Source: Brevundimonas subvibrioides ATCC 15264 (GTDB lineage Bacteria > Pseudomonadota > Alphaproteobacteria > Caulobacterales > Caulobacteraceae). Taken from it: a stretch of 64,000 bases of DNA. Both the position numbers and the translations under genes were made by a program. Shown one piece after another: positions 41,653-50,789 of the stretch. Position 1 is the stretch's first letter; each line of letters starts with the position of its first letter. The DNA is taken from positions 3,168,501-3,232,500 of the forward strand of contig NC_014375.1 of NCBI RefSeq assembly GCF_000144605.1. Reading direction: 5' to 3'. Below the pieces are notes generated by a model. That model was not told the DNA's origin, did not search any database, and saw nothing but the letters and a program-made list of their open reading frames with translations.

Positions 41653-41680
41653 TTGACCGCTCCCGCCGCCATCCCTAGCT
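41653..41680 (+). promoter_or_regulatory. Candidate promoter of grxD
   Basis: TTGACC (41653-41658), 16-nt spacer, CTAGCT (41675-41680), resembling the Caulobacter housekeeping pattern with CTAG in the -10 region. It lies 28 nt before the GTG. Assigned by eye. Confidence 0.4.
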
Positions 41681-41708
41681 GACGCCTGCAACCGAAAGGC
41701 GTCCCACC

Positions 41709-42086
41709 GTGTCAGACCCCGTTCTTGATTCCGGCCTCGATACCGCGGCCCCGGCCGACCCGATCCACGCCTTCATCGCCCAGACGGTGGCGGAGCATCC
41801 GGTCGTGCTGTTCATGAAGGGCACGCCCGATTCTCCGCGCTGCGGCTTCTCGGCTCACGCGGTCCAGATCCTCGACCACATCGGCGCATCCTTCGTCGGC
41901 GTGGACGTGCTCCAGGACGACGGTCTGCGCGACGGCATCAAGACCTTCACCGACTGGCCGACCATCCCCCAGCTGTACGTGAAGGGCGAGTTCGTCGGCG
42001 GCTCCGACATCGTCAAGGAGATGTTCCAGGCCGGGGAACTGACCGCCCTGATGGTCGAAAAGGGCGTGCCGCTCGGCGAGGCCTAG
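41709..42086 (+). CDS. grxD: Monothiol glutaredoxin, Grx4 type
   Basis: A 125-residue glutaredoxin with the CGFS active site (C45-S48), VVLFMKGTPDSPRCGFSAHA, TVP-like WPTIPQLYVKGEFVGGSDIV and the GSH-binding Lys in FMKG. Such proteins bind and pass on [2Fe-2S] clusters and pair with BolA. A ~20-residue N-terminal extension (Asp/Ala-rich) precedes the core. GTG start; the start could also lie further in. The thioesterase gene follows after 3 nt. Confidence 0.95.
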   Translation: MSDPVLDSGLDTAAPADPIHAFIAQTVAEHPVVLFMKGTPDSPRCGFSAHAVQILDHIGASFVGVDVLQDDGLRDGIKTFTDWPTIPQLYVKGEFVGGSDIVKEMFQAGELTALMVEKGVPLGEA

Positions 42087-42089
42087 GCT

Positions 42090-42515
42090 TTGGCCCGCAC
42101 CGTCCTGGAGCCCCGCGCGGACCGTGAGGTCTTCGAACTGCCGCTAGAGATCCGCCCCGAGCACATCGACGACAACGGCCACGTCAACAACGTCGTCTAT
42201 GTCGGCTGGCTGCAGGACGCGGGAACGGCGCACTGGAATGCCCGCTTCGACGCCGCAACCCGCGCGAAATGGTCCTGGGTCGCCCTGAGGCACGAGATCG
42301 ACTATCTGCGCGCCCTGCAACCGGACGCCACGGCCGTGGCCCGCACGTGGGTGGGCGACCCCCGCGGGCCCCGGTTCGCCCGCTATGTCCGCATCGAGGA
42401 CGGCGAGGGTCGCCTGTGCGCCCAGGGCGTCTCGGAATGGTGCCTTGTCGAGGCCGCGACGCTCAGACCGACGCGAATTCCCGCGACCATGTTGCCGACG
42501 TTCGAGCGAAGCTGA
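42090..42515 (+). CDS. Acyl-CoA thioesterase, 4HBT hotdog family
   Basis: A 141-residue single hotdog domain with the YbgC/4HBT motif HIDDNGHVNNVVYVGWLQDA, where the Asp and the GHVNN region form the active site. It should hydrolyse a short or aromatic acyl-CoA. The TTG start at 42090 comes 3 nt after grxD, so they are likely co-transcribed. No functional link to glutaredoxin is known to me. Confidence 0.88.
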   Translation: MARTVLEPRADREVFELPLEIRPEHIDDNGHVNNVVYVGWLQDAGTAHWNARFDAATRAKWSWVALRHEIDYLRALQPDATAVARTWVGDPRGPRFARYVRIEDGEGRLCAQGVSEWCLVEAATLRPTRIPATMLPTFERS

Positions 42516-42562
42516 CCGGCCCGGGCAACGCCTGCTATACTCAAGCGTTACCGTATCTGGAC

Positions 42563-42636
42563 CGTCGTACTCCACTGATCGGGAGTCTTTCGGATTGCGC
42601 ACACGTGCCTAAGGCGCAATAGGTTTTAGTACGACG
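42563..42636. repeat. Nested inverted repeat upstream of the HisKA_2 kinase gene
   Basis: Outer arms CGTCGTACT (42563-42571) and AGTACGACG (42628-42636) are exact reverse complements; inside them ATTGCGC (42594-42600) and GCGCAAT (42614-42620) form a second exact pair with a 13-nt loop. The element fills the gap before the kinase gene. It may be a double operator or a structured 5' UTR. No T tract follows. Confidence 0.6.
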
Positions 42637-42690
42637 TCAGTCAGCCCCAGAAAATCGGCTGCTGTCTCTTTCCGCAAATCTCGGCCGGGT

Positions 42691-43797
42691 ATGTCTTTCG
42701 CTTCGCGAGACTCCGGATCATCCAAGGGGCCAGCTGTGTCTGCCCATACACCTCTGCATCCCGACGGCCCGCTCAGCCTCGCCCTGGCCGTGGTGGGGTC
42801 CTCAACCGCGCCCCTGCTCCTGCTGGACGAGACGCTGAAGGTCATAGCCGCCAGCACCTCGTTCTGCGTCGCCTTCGACGTCGACCCGGACCGGATCGTC
42901 GACCGGTTTCTGGGTGAGATCGGGACCGGCGAATGGAACAAGCCCCAACTGCGCGTGCTGCTGGAAGCCACGGCCGACGGCAACGCCGCCATCGCCGCCT
43001 ATGAGATGGATCTCAAGGGCATGAAGGCGGGCGTGCGCCGGCTGGTGATCAACGCCCAGCGCCTGAACTATTCCAACGCCGACCCGGTTCGACTGCTCAT
43101 GACGATCGAGGACGTCACCGCCGCGCGCGAAGGCGAAAAGCAGAAGGACGACCTGCTGCGCGAAAAGGCGATCCTGCTCCAGGAGCTGCAGCACCGCGTG
43201 GCCAACAGCCTGCAGATCATCGCCAGCGTCATCCTGCAGAGCGCCAGGAAAAGCACGTCCGAGGAAACCCGCATCAACCTGCGCGATGCCCACAGCCGCG
43301 TGATGTCCGTTGCCGCCCTTCAGCAGCAGCTGGCGGCGTCACGGCTGGGAGCCGTCGAGCTCGAGCCCTACTTCACCCAGCTGTGCAAGAGCATCGCCGC
43401 CTCGATGATCCACGACCCGACGCGGCTGAAACTGACGGTCGAGGCCGACGAAAGCAGCACGGACGCCGACGTCTCCGTCAGCCTGGGCCTCGTCGTCACC
43501 GAACTGGTCATCAATGCCCTGAAGCACGCCTTCCCGGGGGGCCGCAGCGGCACGATCGTCGTGGCCTATCGCAGCCACGGCCCGAACTGGACCCTGTCGG
43601 TCCGGGACGACGGCGTAGGCATGCCCAGGGACGCCGCCAGCGCGACCCCGGGCCTGGGCACCAGCATCGTCGAAGCCCTGGCCAGGCAGCTCAAGGCGCG
43701 CATCCAGGTCGAGAGCGGCAGCCACGGCACCCTGGTGTCGGTGATCCATAGCCAGCTCGCGGCGGTCGAGAACCCCCTGCTGGGTGCCTCCGCCTAG
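42691..43797 (+). CDS. PAS-linked histidine kinase of the HisKA_2 type
   Basis: The 368-residue cytosolic kinase has a PAS-like sensor (~27-150), then the HisKA_2 dimerisation box LLQELQHRVANSLQIIASVI with phospho-acceptor H168, and a HATPase_c domain with N-box VTELVINALKHAF and G1 box VRDDGVGMP. No membrane segment is present. HisKA_2 and HWE kinases in alphaproteobacteria often feed the general stress response, but no response regulator, PhyR or NepR gene lies nearby, so it is an orphan. The ATG at 42691 is uncertain; GTG at 42736, with AAGGGG upstream, is a good alternative. Confidence 0.9.
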   Translation: MSFASRDSGSSKGPAVSAHTPLHPDGPLSLALAVVGSSTAPLLLLDETLKVIAASTSFCVAFDVDPDRIVDRFLGEIGTGEWNKPQLRVLLEATADGNAAIAAYEMDLKGMKAGVRRLVINAQRLNYSNADPVRLLMTIEDVTAAREGEKQKDDLLREKAILLQELQHRVANSLQIIASVILQSARKSTSEETRINLRDAHSRVMSVAALQQQLAASRLGAVELEPYFTQLCKSIAASMIHDPTRLKLTVEADESSTDADVSVSLGLVVTELVINALKHAFPGGRSGTIVVAYRSHGPNWTLSVRDDGVGMPRDAASATPGLGTSIVEALARQLKARIQVESGSHGTLVSVIHSQLAAVENPLLGASA

Positions 43798-43798
43798 G

Positions 43799-44179
43799 TC
43801 AGGTCGTGGGCGGCAACTGGTACGGATTGTTGATCGACACCCGCGTGCCGGGGGTCAGGCCAAGCTCCTCGAACGACCACTGCAGCTCGACGCCGTCGGC
43901 CAGCGGGTGATCGCAATGGTCCTCGGCGATGCGGCGAAGGGTGATGGTCGAGCCATCGCGCATCCGGTCCACGACCGGCGTCAGGTCGTCCTTGTCCGTG
44001 CAGCCGTTCGAGCTGACCCAGAAGACCGCGAGATTGTTGGTGATCGCCGCTGCATGGATCGGCTCCAGCTGACCCGGCATCGCGGCCGTCTGAACCGGCG
44101 CCTCCTGCCGGAATACGGCGCAGCCCGAAGTGGCCAGCACGAGCAGGGCGGCAGTCGCGATGGAGCGGAAGGGAGCCAT
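43799..44179 (-). CDS. Small lipoprotein of unknown function
   Basis: The 126-residue protein has a lipoprotein signal MAPFRSIATAALLVLATSGC with acylated Cys20. The mature part has Cys in NGCTDKDDLTP and EDHCDHPLAD, likely one disulfide, and a beta-rich pattern. The ATG at 44179 follows AGGA. Its stop is one base beyond the stop of the converging kinase gene. I do not recognise a family. Confidence 0.75.
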   Translation of the reverse strand: MAPFRSIATAALLVLATSGCAVFRQEAPVQTAAMPGQLEPIHAAAITNNLAVFWVSSNGCTDKDDLTPVVDRMRDGSTITLRRIAEDHCDHPLADGVELQWSFEELGLTPGTRVSINNPYQLPPTT

Positions 44180-44265
44180 GTCCCGGATCCTGTTCAGCCA
44201 GTACGGCCCATAATCGCCCAATTCGGCCGTCTTCGCACCTGATTTTCTCCGGCCGCGCGAGCGCC

Positions 44266-45348
44266 TCAGCCCGGCAGGTCCAGGCGGTGCAGTTCGACGC
44301 CGATGGCGAAGACGGCCACGCCTCCTCCGTTGGGCACGATCCGCACCTTGTTCACCGCATTGCCCATCTGGACCGGCGTCCAGGTCGCGCCGCCGTCGCG
44401 GGTCTCGAACCCGTTCGGGACCGCGCCGATCCAGCCGTGTCGCTCATCGACGAAGCCCACGCCGAACGCGCGCACGGCTGCATTTTCCACCAGCGGCATC
44501 TCCGACCAGGTCAAGCCGCCATCGACGGTTTTGGCGAAGACCCGCTGCGTGACCGCCGGGTCGGGATTGTAGCTCTGGACGGTGACATAGCCGGTGGTCT
44601 CGGTGGGGAAGCTCATCTTCCAGGTCAGCTCGAACGGCCGTGCGCCCTCATAGACCCGCGACCAGCTGTGCCCGCCGTCACCGGTCCGCAGGATCACGGC
44701 GCGGGACTGCTCGACATTCGTGTCGGACGCTCCGCAGATGAAGCCGATCCGCTCGTCGACGAAATGCACATCCAGGATCATGGCCGTCAGCGCCGACAGG
44801 TCCTCCGACGACCAGGTCTCGCCCCCGTCCCGGGAGGTCGCCAGTAGCGCCGGCCCACCGACCCGTCCACCGGCCCGGATCGTCACCCGGTAATCCAGCA
44901 CGCCCGCGTTGATGAAGGCGGCCTTGTGAACGTCGATGGCGCAGATGCCCGTCACCACCGGCCCCGCGATCGTCACCGCCTCCCAGGAGAGGCCGCCATC
45001 GCGGGTGCGATACAGCGGGGTCGCGTCGGTCACGCCGGGGAAATAGTCGGGGCCGATATTGCCCAGGAACCCCAGGCTTGCGTCCACGAAGCCCAGCGCC
45101 CGGACGAAGGTGCCCGGCCGGTCTAGGATCTGCGTCCAGCTCTGGCCACCGTCGATCGTCCTGAACAGCTTGCCCGCCCCGTTGCCGTACCAGCCGGTCA
45201 GGGCGTCGACGAAGACCACGTCGTCCTGCTTGCCCCGATAGGGCTCGGTGGGCTGCCTTACCCAGACGGGGTCCGCCTCTTGCGCCCAGCTCAAGCCCGG
45301 CAATGTCCCCATGGCCACGCCAGCGGCCAGCACCTGTCTGCGATCCAT
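44266..45348 (-). CDS. Exported Ycf48/HCF136-like beta-propeller protein
   Basis: The 360-residue protein starts with MDRRQVLAAGVAMGTLPGLSWA, a signal peptide, possibly Tat-like. Six BNR/Asp-box repeats follow in the mature part (RTIDGGQSW, RTRDGGLSW, TSRDGGETW, RTGDGGHSW, KTVDGGLTW, ETRDGGATW), with VFVDALTGWYGNGAG and GFVDERHGWIGAV segments typical of Ycf48-like propellers. In phototrophs Ycf48 helps assemble photosystem II; here a different assembly or sensing role in the periplasm is likely. GGGAGGGTG precedes the ATG. Confidence 0.85.
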   Translation of the reverse strand: MDRRQVLAAGVAMGTLPGLSWAQEADPVWVRQPTEPYRGKQDDVVFVDALTGWYGNGAGKLFRTIDGGQSWTQILDRPGTFVRALGFVDASLGFLGNIGPDYFPGVTDATPLYRTRDGGLSWEAVTIAGPVVTGICAIDVHKAAFINAGVLDYRVTIRAGGRVGGPALLATSRDGGETWSSEDLSALTAMILDVHFVDERIGFICGASDTNVEQSRAVILRTGDGGHSWSRVYEGARPFELTWKMSFPTETTGYVTVQSYNPDPAVTQRVFAKTVDGGLTWSEMPLVENAAVRAFGVGFVDERHGWIGAVPNGFETRDGGATWTPVQMGNAVNKVRIVPNGGGVAVFAIGVELHRLDLPG

Positions 45349-45426
45349 GACACCCTCCCTGTCAGATCGACATGGAAAGCTTGCTTTACGTATCAGGGCA
45401 AATGAACAGTCTGTAATGCGCAAACG

Positions 45427-45454
45427 AAAAGGCCCCGGATTGCTCCGGGGCCTT
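45427..45454 (-). terminator. Intrinsic terminator of rpsD
   Basis: AAGGCCCCGGA/TCCGGGGCCTT, 11 bp with a TTGC loop (GCAA on the minus strand), ending in TTTTCGTTT on the minus strand, 37 nt after the rpsD stop. Confidence 0.9.
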
Positions 45455-45491
45455 CGATCTCATGGACGCGCAAACAGCGCGGTAAGAGCCG

Positions 45492-46109
45492 TTACGAGCT
45501 GTAGTATTCCACGACCAGGTTCGGCTCCATCTTCACCGCGAACGGCACGTCGGCCAGTTCGGGGAAGCGGACGAAGCGGACCGAGAAGCCGCGGTCACCC
45601 AGTTCGAGGTAGTCGGGGATATCGCGCTCGCCGGACTGCTGGGCTTCGAGCACCAGCGCCATGTTGCGGGACTTTTCCTTGACCTCGACGACGTCGCCCG
45701 GCTTCAGCGTGTAGGAGGCGATGTTCACCTTCTTGCCGTTGACGGTCACGTGGCCGTGGTTGACGAACTGGCGCGCGGCCCAGGGGGTCGGCACGAACTT
45801 GGCGCGGTAGACGGTGGCGTCCAGACGGGCTTCCAGCAGACCGATCAGGGTCTCGGAGGTGTTACCCTTCCGGCGGGCGGCCTCGTCATAGGTCTTGCGG
45901 AACTGCTTTTCCGTCAGGTTCGCGTAGTAGCCCTTGAGCTTCTGCTTGGCCTTCAGCTGCAGGCCGAAGTCGGAAACCTTGGACTTGCGGCGCTGGCCGT
46001 GCTGGCCGGGGCCGTAGGACCGCTTGTTGACCGGGCTCTTGGCGCGGCCCCACAGGTTTTCACCCATGGCGCGGTCGATCTTGTATTTGGCGCTGTGGCG
46101 CTTGGACAT
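45492..46109 (-). CDS. rpsD: 30S ribosomal protein S4
   Basis: Primary 16S rRNA-binding protein, 205 residues, the usual length. It starts [21 protein letters not shown] and holds the S4 domain [19 protein letters not shown] followed by [18 protein letters not shown]. It is a lone ribosomal gene with its own terminator, as in other alphaproteobacteria, not part of the alpha operon. Confidence 0.98.
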   Translation of the reverse strand: MSKRHSAKYKIDRAMGENLWGRAKSPVNKRSYGPGQHGQRRKSKVSDFGLQLKAKQKLKGYYANLTEKQFRKTYDEAARRKGNTSETLIGLLEARLDATVYRAKFVPTPWAARQFVNHGHVTVNGKKVNIASYTLKPGDVVEVKEKSRNMALVLEAQQSGERDIPDYLELGDRGFSVRFVRFPELADVPFAVKMEPNLVVEYYSS

Positions 46110-46226
46110 TCTGGTCTCTTCAAAATGATGCGGCCCGGCCCCTCCCCGAATGGAAGGGCGATCTCAACGGCGGTCCACGCATCGTCCGTAGTGCATTTCA
46201 CGCAGCCGACCGGGGCCGGGCGCGGG

Positions 46227-46250
46227 AAAGCGGGCCTTATGACGGCCCGC
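46227..46250 (-). terminator. Probable terminator of the metallo-beta-lactamase-fold gene
   Basis: On the minus strand GCGGGCC, 7-nt loop, GGCCCGC, TTTCCC, 26 nt after the stop. The T tract is short. Confidence 0.55.
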
Positions 46251-46275
46251 CCCCCTCAGGTCAAGGCCGGCGGCC

Positions 46276-47223
46276 TCAGTTGGCCGGCGCGGCTTCGGGC
46301 ACCCAGCGATAGGTGTCGCCGGTCTTCTCGATGCGACCCACGCCCGGATAGGGGAAGTGATAGCCGTAGAGACGCAGGTTGTTGGCGGCGGCGCGCTCGT
46401 CCAGCGCGATGCGACTGGCGGTGGCAACCGGCGCGTCATTGTCGAACTGGATCTGCCAGTCGGGCTTCTGCACCGAGATGATCGAGGAGTGCATGGCGTC
46501 GCCGATGTAGAGGAGCTTTTCGCCCCCCGAGACGATCTCGAAGCCCGAGTGGCCCGGCGTGTGCCCGGCGATCTCGACCGCCGTGATGCCCGGCGCGACC
46601 TCGGAGCCGTAACGGAAGACCTGCACCTTGGGCAGGATCGCGTCCGACACGGCCTTCAGCTCGGGGTTGGCCCGCATGAAGTCCCACTCGTTGGCCTCGA
46701 TCCGGATCACGGCATTGGGGAACAGCAGCGCGCCGTCCGCCCCGACCAGCCCGCCGACGTGATCGCCGTGGCTGTGCGAGATCAGGATTTCGGTGATGTC
46801 GGCCGGATCGACCCCGGCAGCCGTCAGGCTGGCCTGCAGCTTGCCGCCCGCCCCGCCCATGCCCGCGCCGACGCCCGTGTCGATCAGGACCAGACGTTCG
46901 CCGGTGCGGACCAGCAGCGGCTGGATTGAAAGGCTGATGGTATCGCCCGGTGCGCCGGCTCCGGTCAGGACGGCGGCGACTTCTTCAGGCGTACGCCCGA
47001 TGCCGAGGACCTTGTTGTCGTTCGGAACGGTCAGGCCGCCGTCACGCAGCGAGATGGCTTCCAGCGACCCGATCTTGAAGCGGGCGACATCGCCGTTGAC
47101 GGCCGGCGCGGCGGCCGCGGGCGCGGCGGGGGTCTTGGCTTCTTCGGACTTCGAACAGGCGCCGGCGGCCAGGACGGCGGACAGGACCAGGCCGGCGGCG
47201 GCGATCTTGAAATGGGGGATCAT
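46276..47223 (-). CDS. Metallo-beta-lactamase-fold hydrolase, lipoprotein
   Basis: Protein of 315 residues with lipobox LAAGAC near residue 23 and an Ala/Pro-rich linker before the MBL domain. The dizinc motif HSHGDH lies in ITEILISHSHGDHVGG, further ligands in EIAGHTPGHSGFEI and YIGDAMHS, and a last His in YGYHFPYPGVG. It resembles quorum-quenching lactonase and glyoxalase II-like groups; true beta-lactamase activity is unlikely but not excluded. It acts at the membrane facing the periplasm. GAGG precedes the ATG. Confidence 0.9.
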   Translation of the reverse strand: MIPHFKIAAAGLVLSAVLAAGACSKSEEAKTPAAPAAAAPAVNGDVARFKIGSLEAISLRDGGLTVPNDNKVLGIGRTPEEVAAVLTGAGAPGDTISLSIQPLLVRTGERLVLIDTGVGAGMGGAGGKLQASLTAAGVDPADITEILISHSHGDHVGGLVGADGALLFPNAVIRIEANEWDFMRANPELKAVSDAILPKVQVFRYGSEVAPGITAVEIAGHTPGHSGFEIVSGGEKLLYIGDAMHSSIISVQKPDWQIQFDNDAPVATASRIALDERAAANNLRLYGYHFPYPGVGRIEKTGDTYRWVPEAAPAN

Positions 47224-47290
47224 GGAAAACCTCAGCGCGTGAGAATGAACAGCGACGCTGAGATAATACGCAACAGACGATGCGCCAGAT

Positions 47291-47324
47291 GGGCGGACTG
47301 TGAAGTTTCCCCGACAGTCCGCCC
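47291..47324 (-). terminator. 3' hairpin of the superoxide dismutase gene
   Basis: Perfect 11-bp inverted repeat GGGCGGACTGT/ACAGTCCGCCC with a 12-nt loop, beginning 10 nt after the sod stop. The T run lies on the plus strand side only, so on the sod strand it may act as an mRNA stabiliser or a weak terminator. Confidence 0.55.
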
Positions 47325-47333
47325 TTTGGTCCG

Positions 47334-47948
47334 TCAGGCCGTGGCGGCGGCGTACAGTTCGTTCGCCTTGTTCCAGTTCACGACCGTCCAGAAGGCCTTC
47401 AGATAGTCGGGCCGGCGGTTCTGGTATTTCAGGTAGTAGGCGTGTTCCCAGACGTCCGCGCCCAGCACGACAGCGCCCTTTTCATCGGCGACGTCCATCA
47501 GGGGATTGTCCTGGTTCGGCGTCGAGGTGATCTTCAGCTTGCCGTCCTGCACGATCAGCCAGGCCCAGCCCGAGCCGAATTGGCCGGCACCCGCCGCGTT
47601 GAAGTCGGTCTTGAACTTTTCGAGGCCGCCCAGGTCGCGGTCGATCGCGGCGGCCAGCTCGGCCGAGGGTTCGCCACCCTGGCCGACGGGGGCCAGCAGT
47701 TCCCAGAACAGGCTGTGGTTCCAGTGTCCGCCGCCGTTGTTGCGCACGGCCTTGGGCAGCTTCGACACGCCCTTCAGCAGGTCCTCGATCGAATGGTCGG
47801 CCAGCGACGCGTCGGCGGCGACCGCCTCGTTCAGCTTGTCGACATAGGCCTGGTGGTGCTTGTCGTGGTGGAAGGTCATCGTCTCGGAATCGATGGCGGG
47901 CTCCAGCGCGTCATAGGCATAGGGCAGGGGCGGCAGGGTGAAGGCCAT
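47334..47948 (-). CDS. sodA: Superoxide dismutase, Fe/Mn family with Mn-type signature
   Basis: Dismutates superoxide in the cytoplasm; 204 residues. Metal ligands are H27, H78, D165 and H169 ([30 protein letters not shown]). The GGG before HWNHS and Gln in STPNQDNPL are typical of Mn enzymes, whereas Fe enzymes usually carry Gln in the first motif and Ala/Gly in the second; cambialistic use remains possible. No signal peptide. A monocistronic gene with its own 3' hairpin. Confidence 0.93.
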   Translation of the reverse strand: MAFTLPPLPYAYDALEPAIDSETMTFHHDKHHQAYVDKLNEAVAADASLADHSIEDLLKGVSKLPKAVRNNGGGHWNHSLFWELLAPVGQGGEPSAELAAAIDRDLGGLEKFKTDFNAAGAGQFGSGWAWLIVQDGKLKITSTPNQDNPLMDVADEKGAVVLGADVWEHAYYLKYQNRRPDYLKAFWTVVNWNKANELYAAATA

Positions 47949-48034
47949 GGGGAGGCTCCTTGGCAGGGGGGTTGAAGCTGGACGTGATGTAGGCCGTCAG
48001 GCTCAGGACCCAAGCGGTTCGCGGCCGATTTCGT

Positions 48035-48277
48035 TCATGCCGCAGGCACATGGGCCTTCAGGCAGTCGCGCACATCGCGTTTCAGGCTGCCCGGTGCGTT
48101 GAGGAAATCGATGCCCTCCGCGGCGAAGACGGCCTTGACCGCCGCGTCCAGCCCGGACGGCAGGGCGGCCACCACCTTCGCCTGGCCCTTGGCATGCAGG
48201 CAGATGCCCAGTTCGGTGCACAGGGCCCCGAACATCGGCTCGTGGTCGGGGGCGGGGGTTTCGGTCAGATCGGTCAT
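48035..48277 (-). CDS. Small protein of unknown function in the formaldehyde operon
   Basis: An 80-residue protein with three Cys (in ALCTELGICLHA and RDCLKAH). It starts 3 nt after the fghA stop, so it is co-transcribed with the formaldehyde detoxification genes. There is no signal peptide or recognised domain; the predicted fold is mixed helical. The tight spacing and clean start make it a likely real gene. Confidence 0.7.
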   Translation of the reverse strand: MTDLTETPAPDHEPMFGALCTELGICLHAKGQAKVVAALPSGLDAAVKAVFAAEGIDFLNAPGSLKRDVRDCLKAHVPAA

Positions 48278-48280
48278 GGC

Positions 48281-49114
48281 TCAGGCCTTAAGCCGTTCGG
48301 CGTGGAAGGCCACATGGTCGGCGATGAAACTGGCCATGAAGAAGTAGGAATGGTCGTAGCCCGGCTGCATCCGGATCGTCACCGTCTGGCCCGCCGCATC
48401 GGCCGCCGCCTGCAGCAGTTCGGGCTTCAGCTGCTCGAGCAGGAAGCTGTCGGCATCGCCCTGGTCGATCAGGACGTCGTCGAAACGGCCCCTGGCGGCC
48501 CCCCCCTCGATCAGGCGCGCGGCGTCGTGGGCGTCCCATGTCGCCCGGTCGTCACCCAGATAGGCCGTGAAGGCCTTCTCGCCCCAGGCGCATCGCGTCG
48601 GCGAGCAGATGGGCGCGAAGGCCGAGACCGAGGCGAACAGGTCCGGATGGCGCAGCGCCAGGGTCAGCGCCCCGTGGCCGCCCATGGAGTGCCCGCTGAT
48701 GCCCCGCCGGCCGGTCGTCGGGAATTCCGCGTCGACGAGGGCGATCAGGTCCTCAGCGACATAGGTCTCCATGCGGAAATGCGGGGCCCAGGGGACCTCC
48801 GTCGCATCGATATAGAAGCCCGCGCCCTGGCCCAGATCATAGGCCGGGTCGTCGGCCACGCCCTCGCCGCGCGGCGAGGTGTCGGGGGCGACGATGATCA
48901 CGCCATGCTCGGCGGCGGCCCGGTAGGCCCCCGCCTTGGTGGTGAAATTGTCCTCGGTGCAGGTCAGGCCCGACAGCCAGATCAGCACCGGGAAAGGCCC
49001 CTCCCCCGCCGGCACGAAGACCGAAAGGGTCATGGGCGTGCCGGTGGCGGCGCTGTCGTGCTTCAGATAGCGCAGCGTGCCGCCGTGGACGGCGTGGGTC
49101 TTCAGGACCTCCAT
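48281..49114 (-). CDS. fghA: S-formylglutathione hydrolase
   Basis: Esterase-D type hydrolase of 277 residues that splits S-formylglutathione to formate and glutathione, the step after FrmA. Nucleophile S143 sits in GISGHSMGGHGAL; IWLSGLTCTEDNFTTKAG is the oxyanion region with the family's conserved Cys; the catalytic His is in GYDHSYFF. The ATG at 49114 shares one base with the VOC gene stop (a GTG one codon earlier is also possible). The product acts in the cytoplasm. Confidence 0.95.
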   Translation of the reverse strand: MEVLKTHAVHGGTLRYLKHDSAATGTPMTLSVFVPAGEGPFPVLIWLSGLTCTEDNFTTKAGAYRAAAEHGVIIVAPDTSPRGEGVADDPAYDLGQGAGFYIDATEVPWAPHFRMETYVAEDLIALVDAEFPTTGRRGISGHSMGGHGALTLALRHPDLFASVSAFAPICSPTRCAWGEKAFTAYLGDDRATWDAHDAARLIEGGAARGRFDDVLIDQGDADSFLLEQLKPELLQAAADAAGQTVTIRMQPGYDHSYFFMASFIADHVAFHAERLKA

Positions 49115-49497
49115 CACCCCACCCGGTGCAGCGCGCAGACCTTGTTGCCCGACGGATCACGCAGATAGGCCAGGTTCAGGGTGCCGAACGGCCCCTCGCG
49201 CGGTCCGGGCGGATCCTCGATGGCCGTGCCGCCGGCCGCGACGCCCGCGTCGTGGAAGGCCTTGACCGCGTCGGCGTCCTTCGCGGCGAAGCCGATCGTT
49301 CCGCCGTTCGCGTGGCAGGCGGGCTCACCGTCGATCGGCGCGCCGATGGCGAAGGCCCCCATGCGCGTGCGCCACCAGTAGCGGCCCTTGGCGTCGGGGC
49401 CGGCGCCGGCGTCGATCCCGAGCGCCCCCAGGGCGGCGTCGTAGAATTTCCGCGAAGCCTCGATGTCGTTGGCTCCGACGGTCACGTGGGTGAACAT
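49114..49497 (-). CDS. VOC-family (glyoxalase-like) protein
   Basis: A 127-residue vicinal oxygen chelate domain: MFTHVTVGANDIEASRKFYDA is the first beta-alpha-beta unit and AYLRDPSGNKVCALHR the last, with the metal-site Glu position replaced or shifted. GAGGAGGAG before the ATG is a strong ribosome site. Its place between frmA and fghA suggests a glutathione-conjugate function, but no such step is known in this pathway, so that is inference. Confidence 0.88.
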   Translation of the reverse strand: MFTHVTVGANDIEASRKFYDAALGALGIDAGAGPDAKGRYWWRTRMGAFAIGAPIDGEPACHANGGTIGFAAKDADAVKAFHDAGVAAGGTAIEDPPGPREGPFGTLNLAYLRDPSGNKVCALHRVG

Positions 49498-49556
49498 GGC
49501 GGTCTCCTCCTCTGGTCTGGCGACGCTAGCCAGGTCCGTTTCTTATTGCAACGCTT

Positions 49557-50663
<1,107 letters not shown>

Positions 50664-50724
50664 GGTCGTTCCTCAAAATCTGGCCGGTGGCCCGGCGATA
50701 TCACAAAGCGGTCTGCAAAAAACA

Positions 50725-50751
50725 CCGTCCGACCCGTCCGACCCGTCCGAC
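50725..50751. repeat. Three tandem copies of a 9-bp unit upstream of frmA
   Basis: CCGTCCGAC is repeated three times without change. A 7-bp inverted repeat, GTCTGCA (50711-50717) and TGCAGAC (50771-50777), encloses it. It lies in the 126-nt gap between trmJ and frmA, where the frmA promoter would be expected. Confidence 0.8.
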
Positions 50752-50789
50752 CTGTTCGCCTCAACGACAGTGCAGACGCTTGTCCCTCT

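Noticed and set aside
46276..47223. A true class B beta-lactamase
   Set aside because: The HSHGDH motif and lipoprotein anchor fit the wider MBL-fold hydrolase group; class B signatures were not seen.
50725..50751. A CRISPR-like array
   Set aside because: Nine-base units in direct tandem with no spacers and no cas genes in the window.
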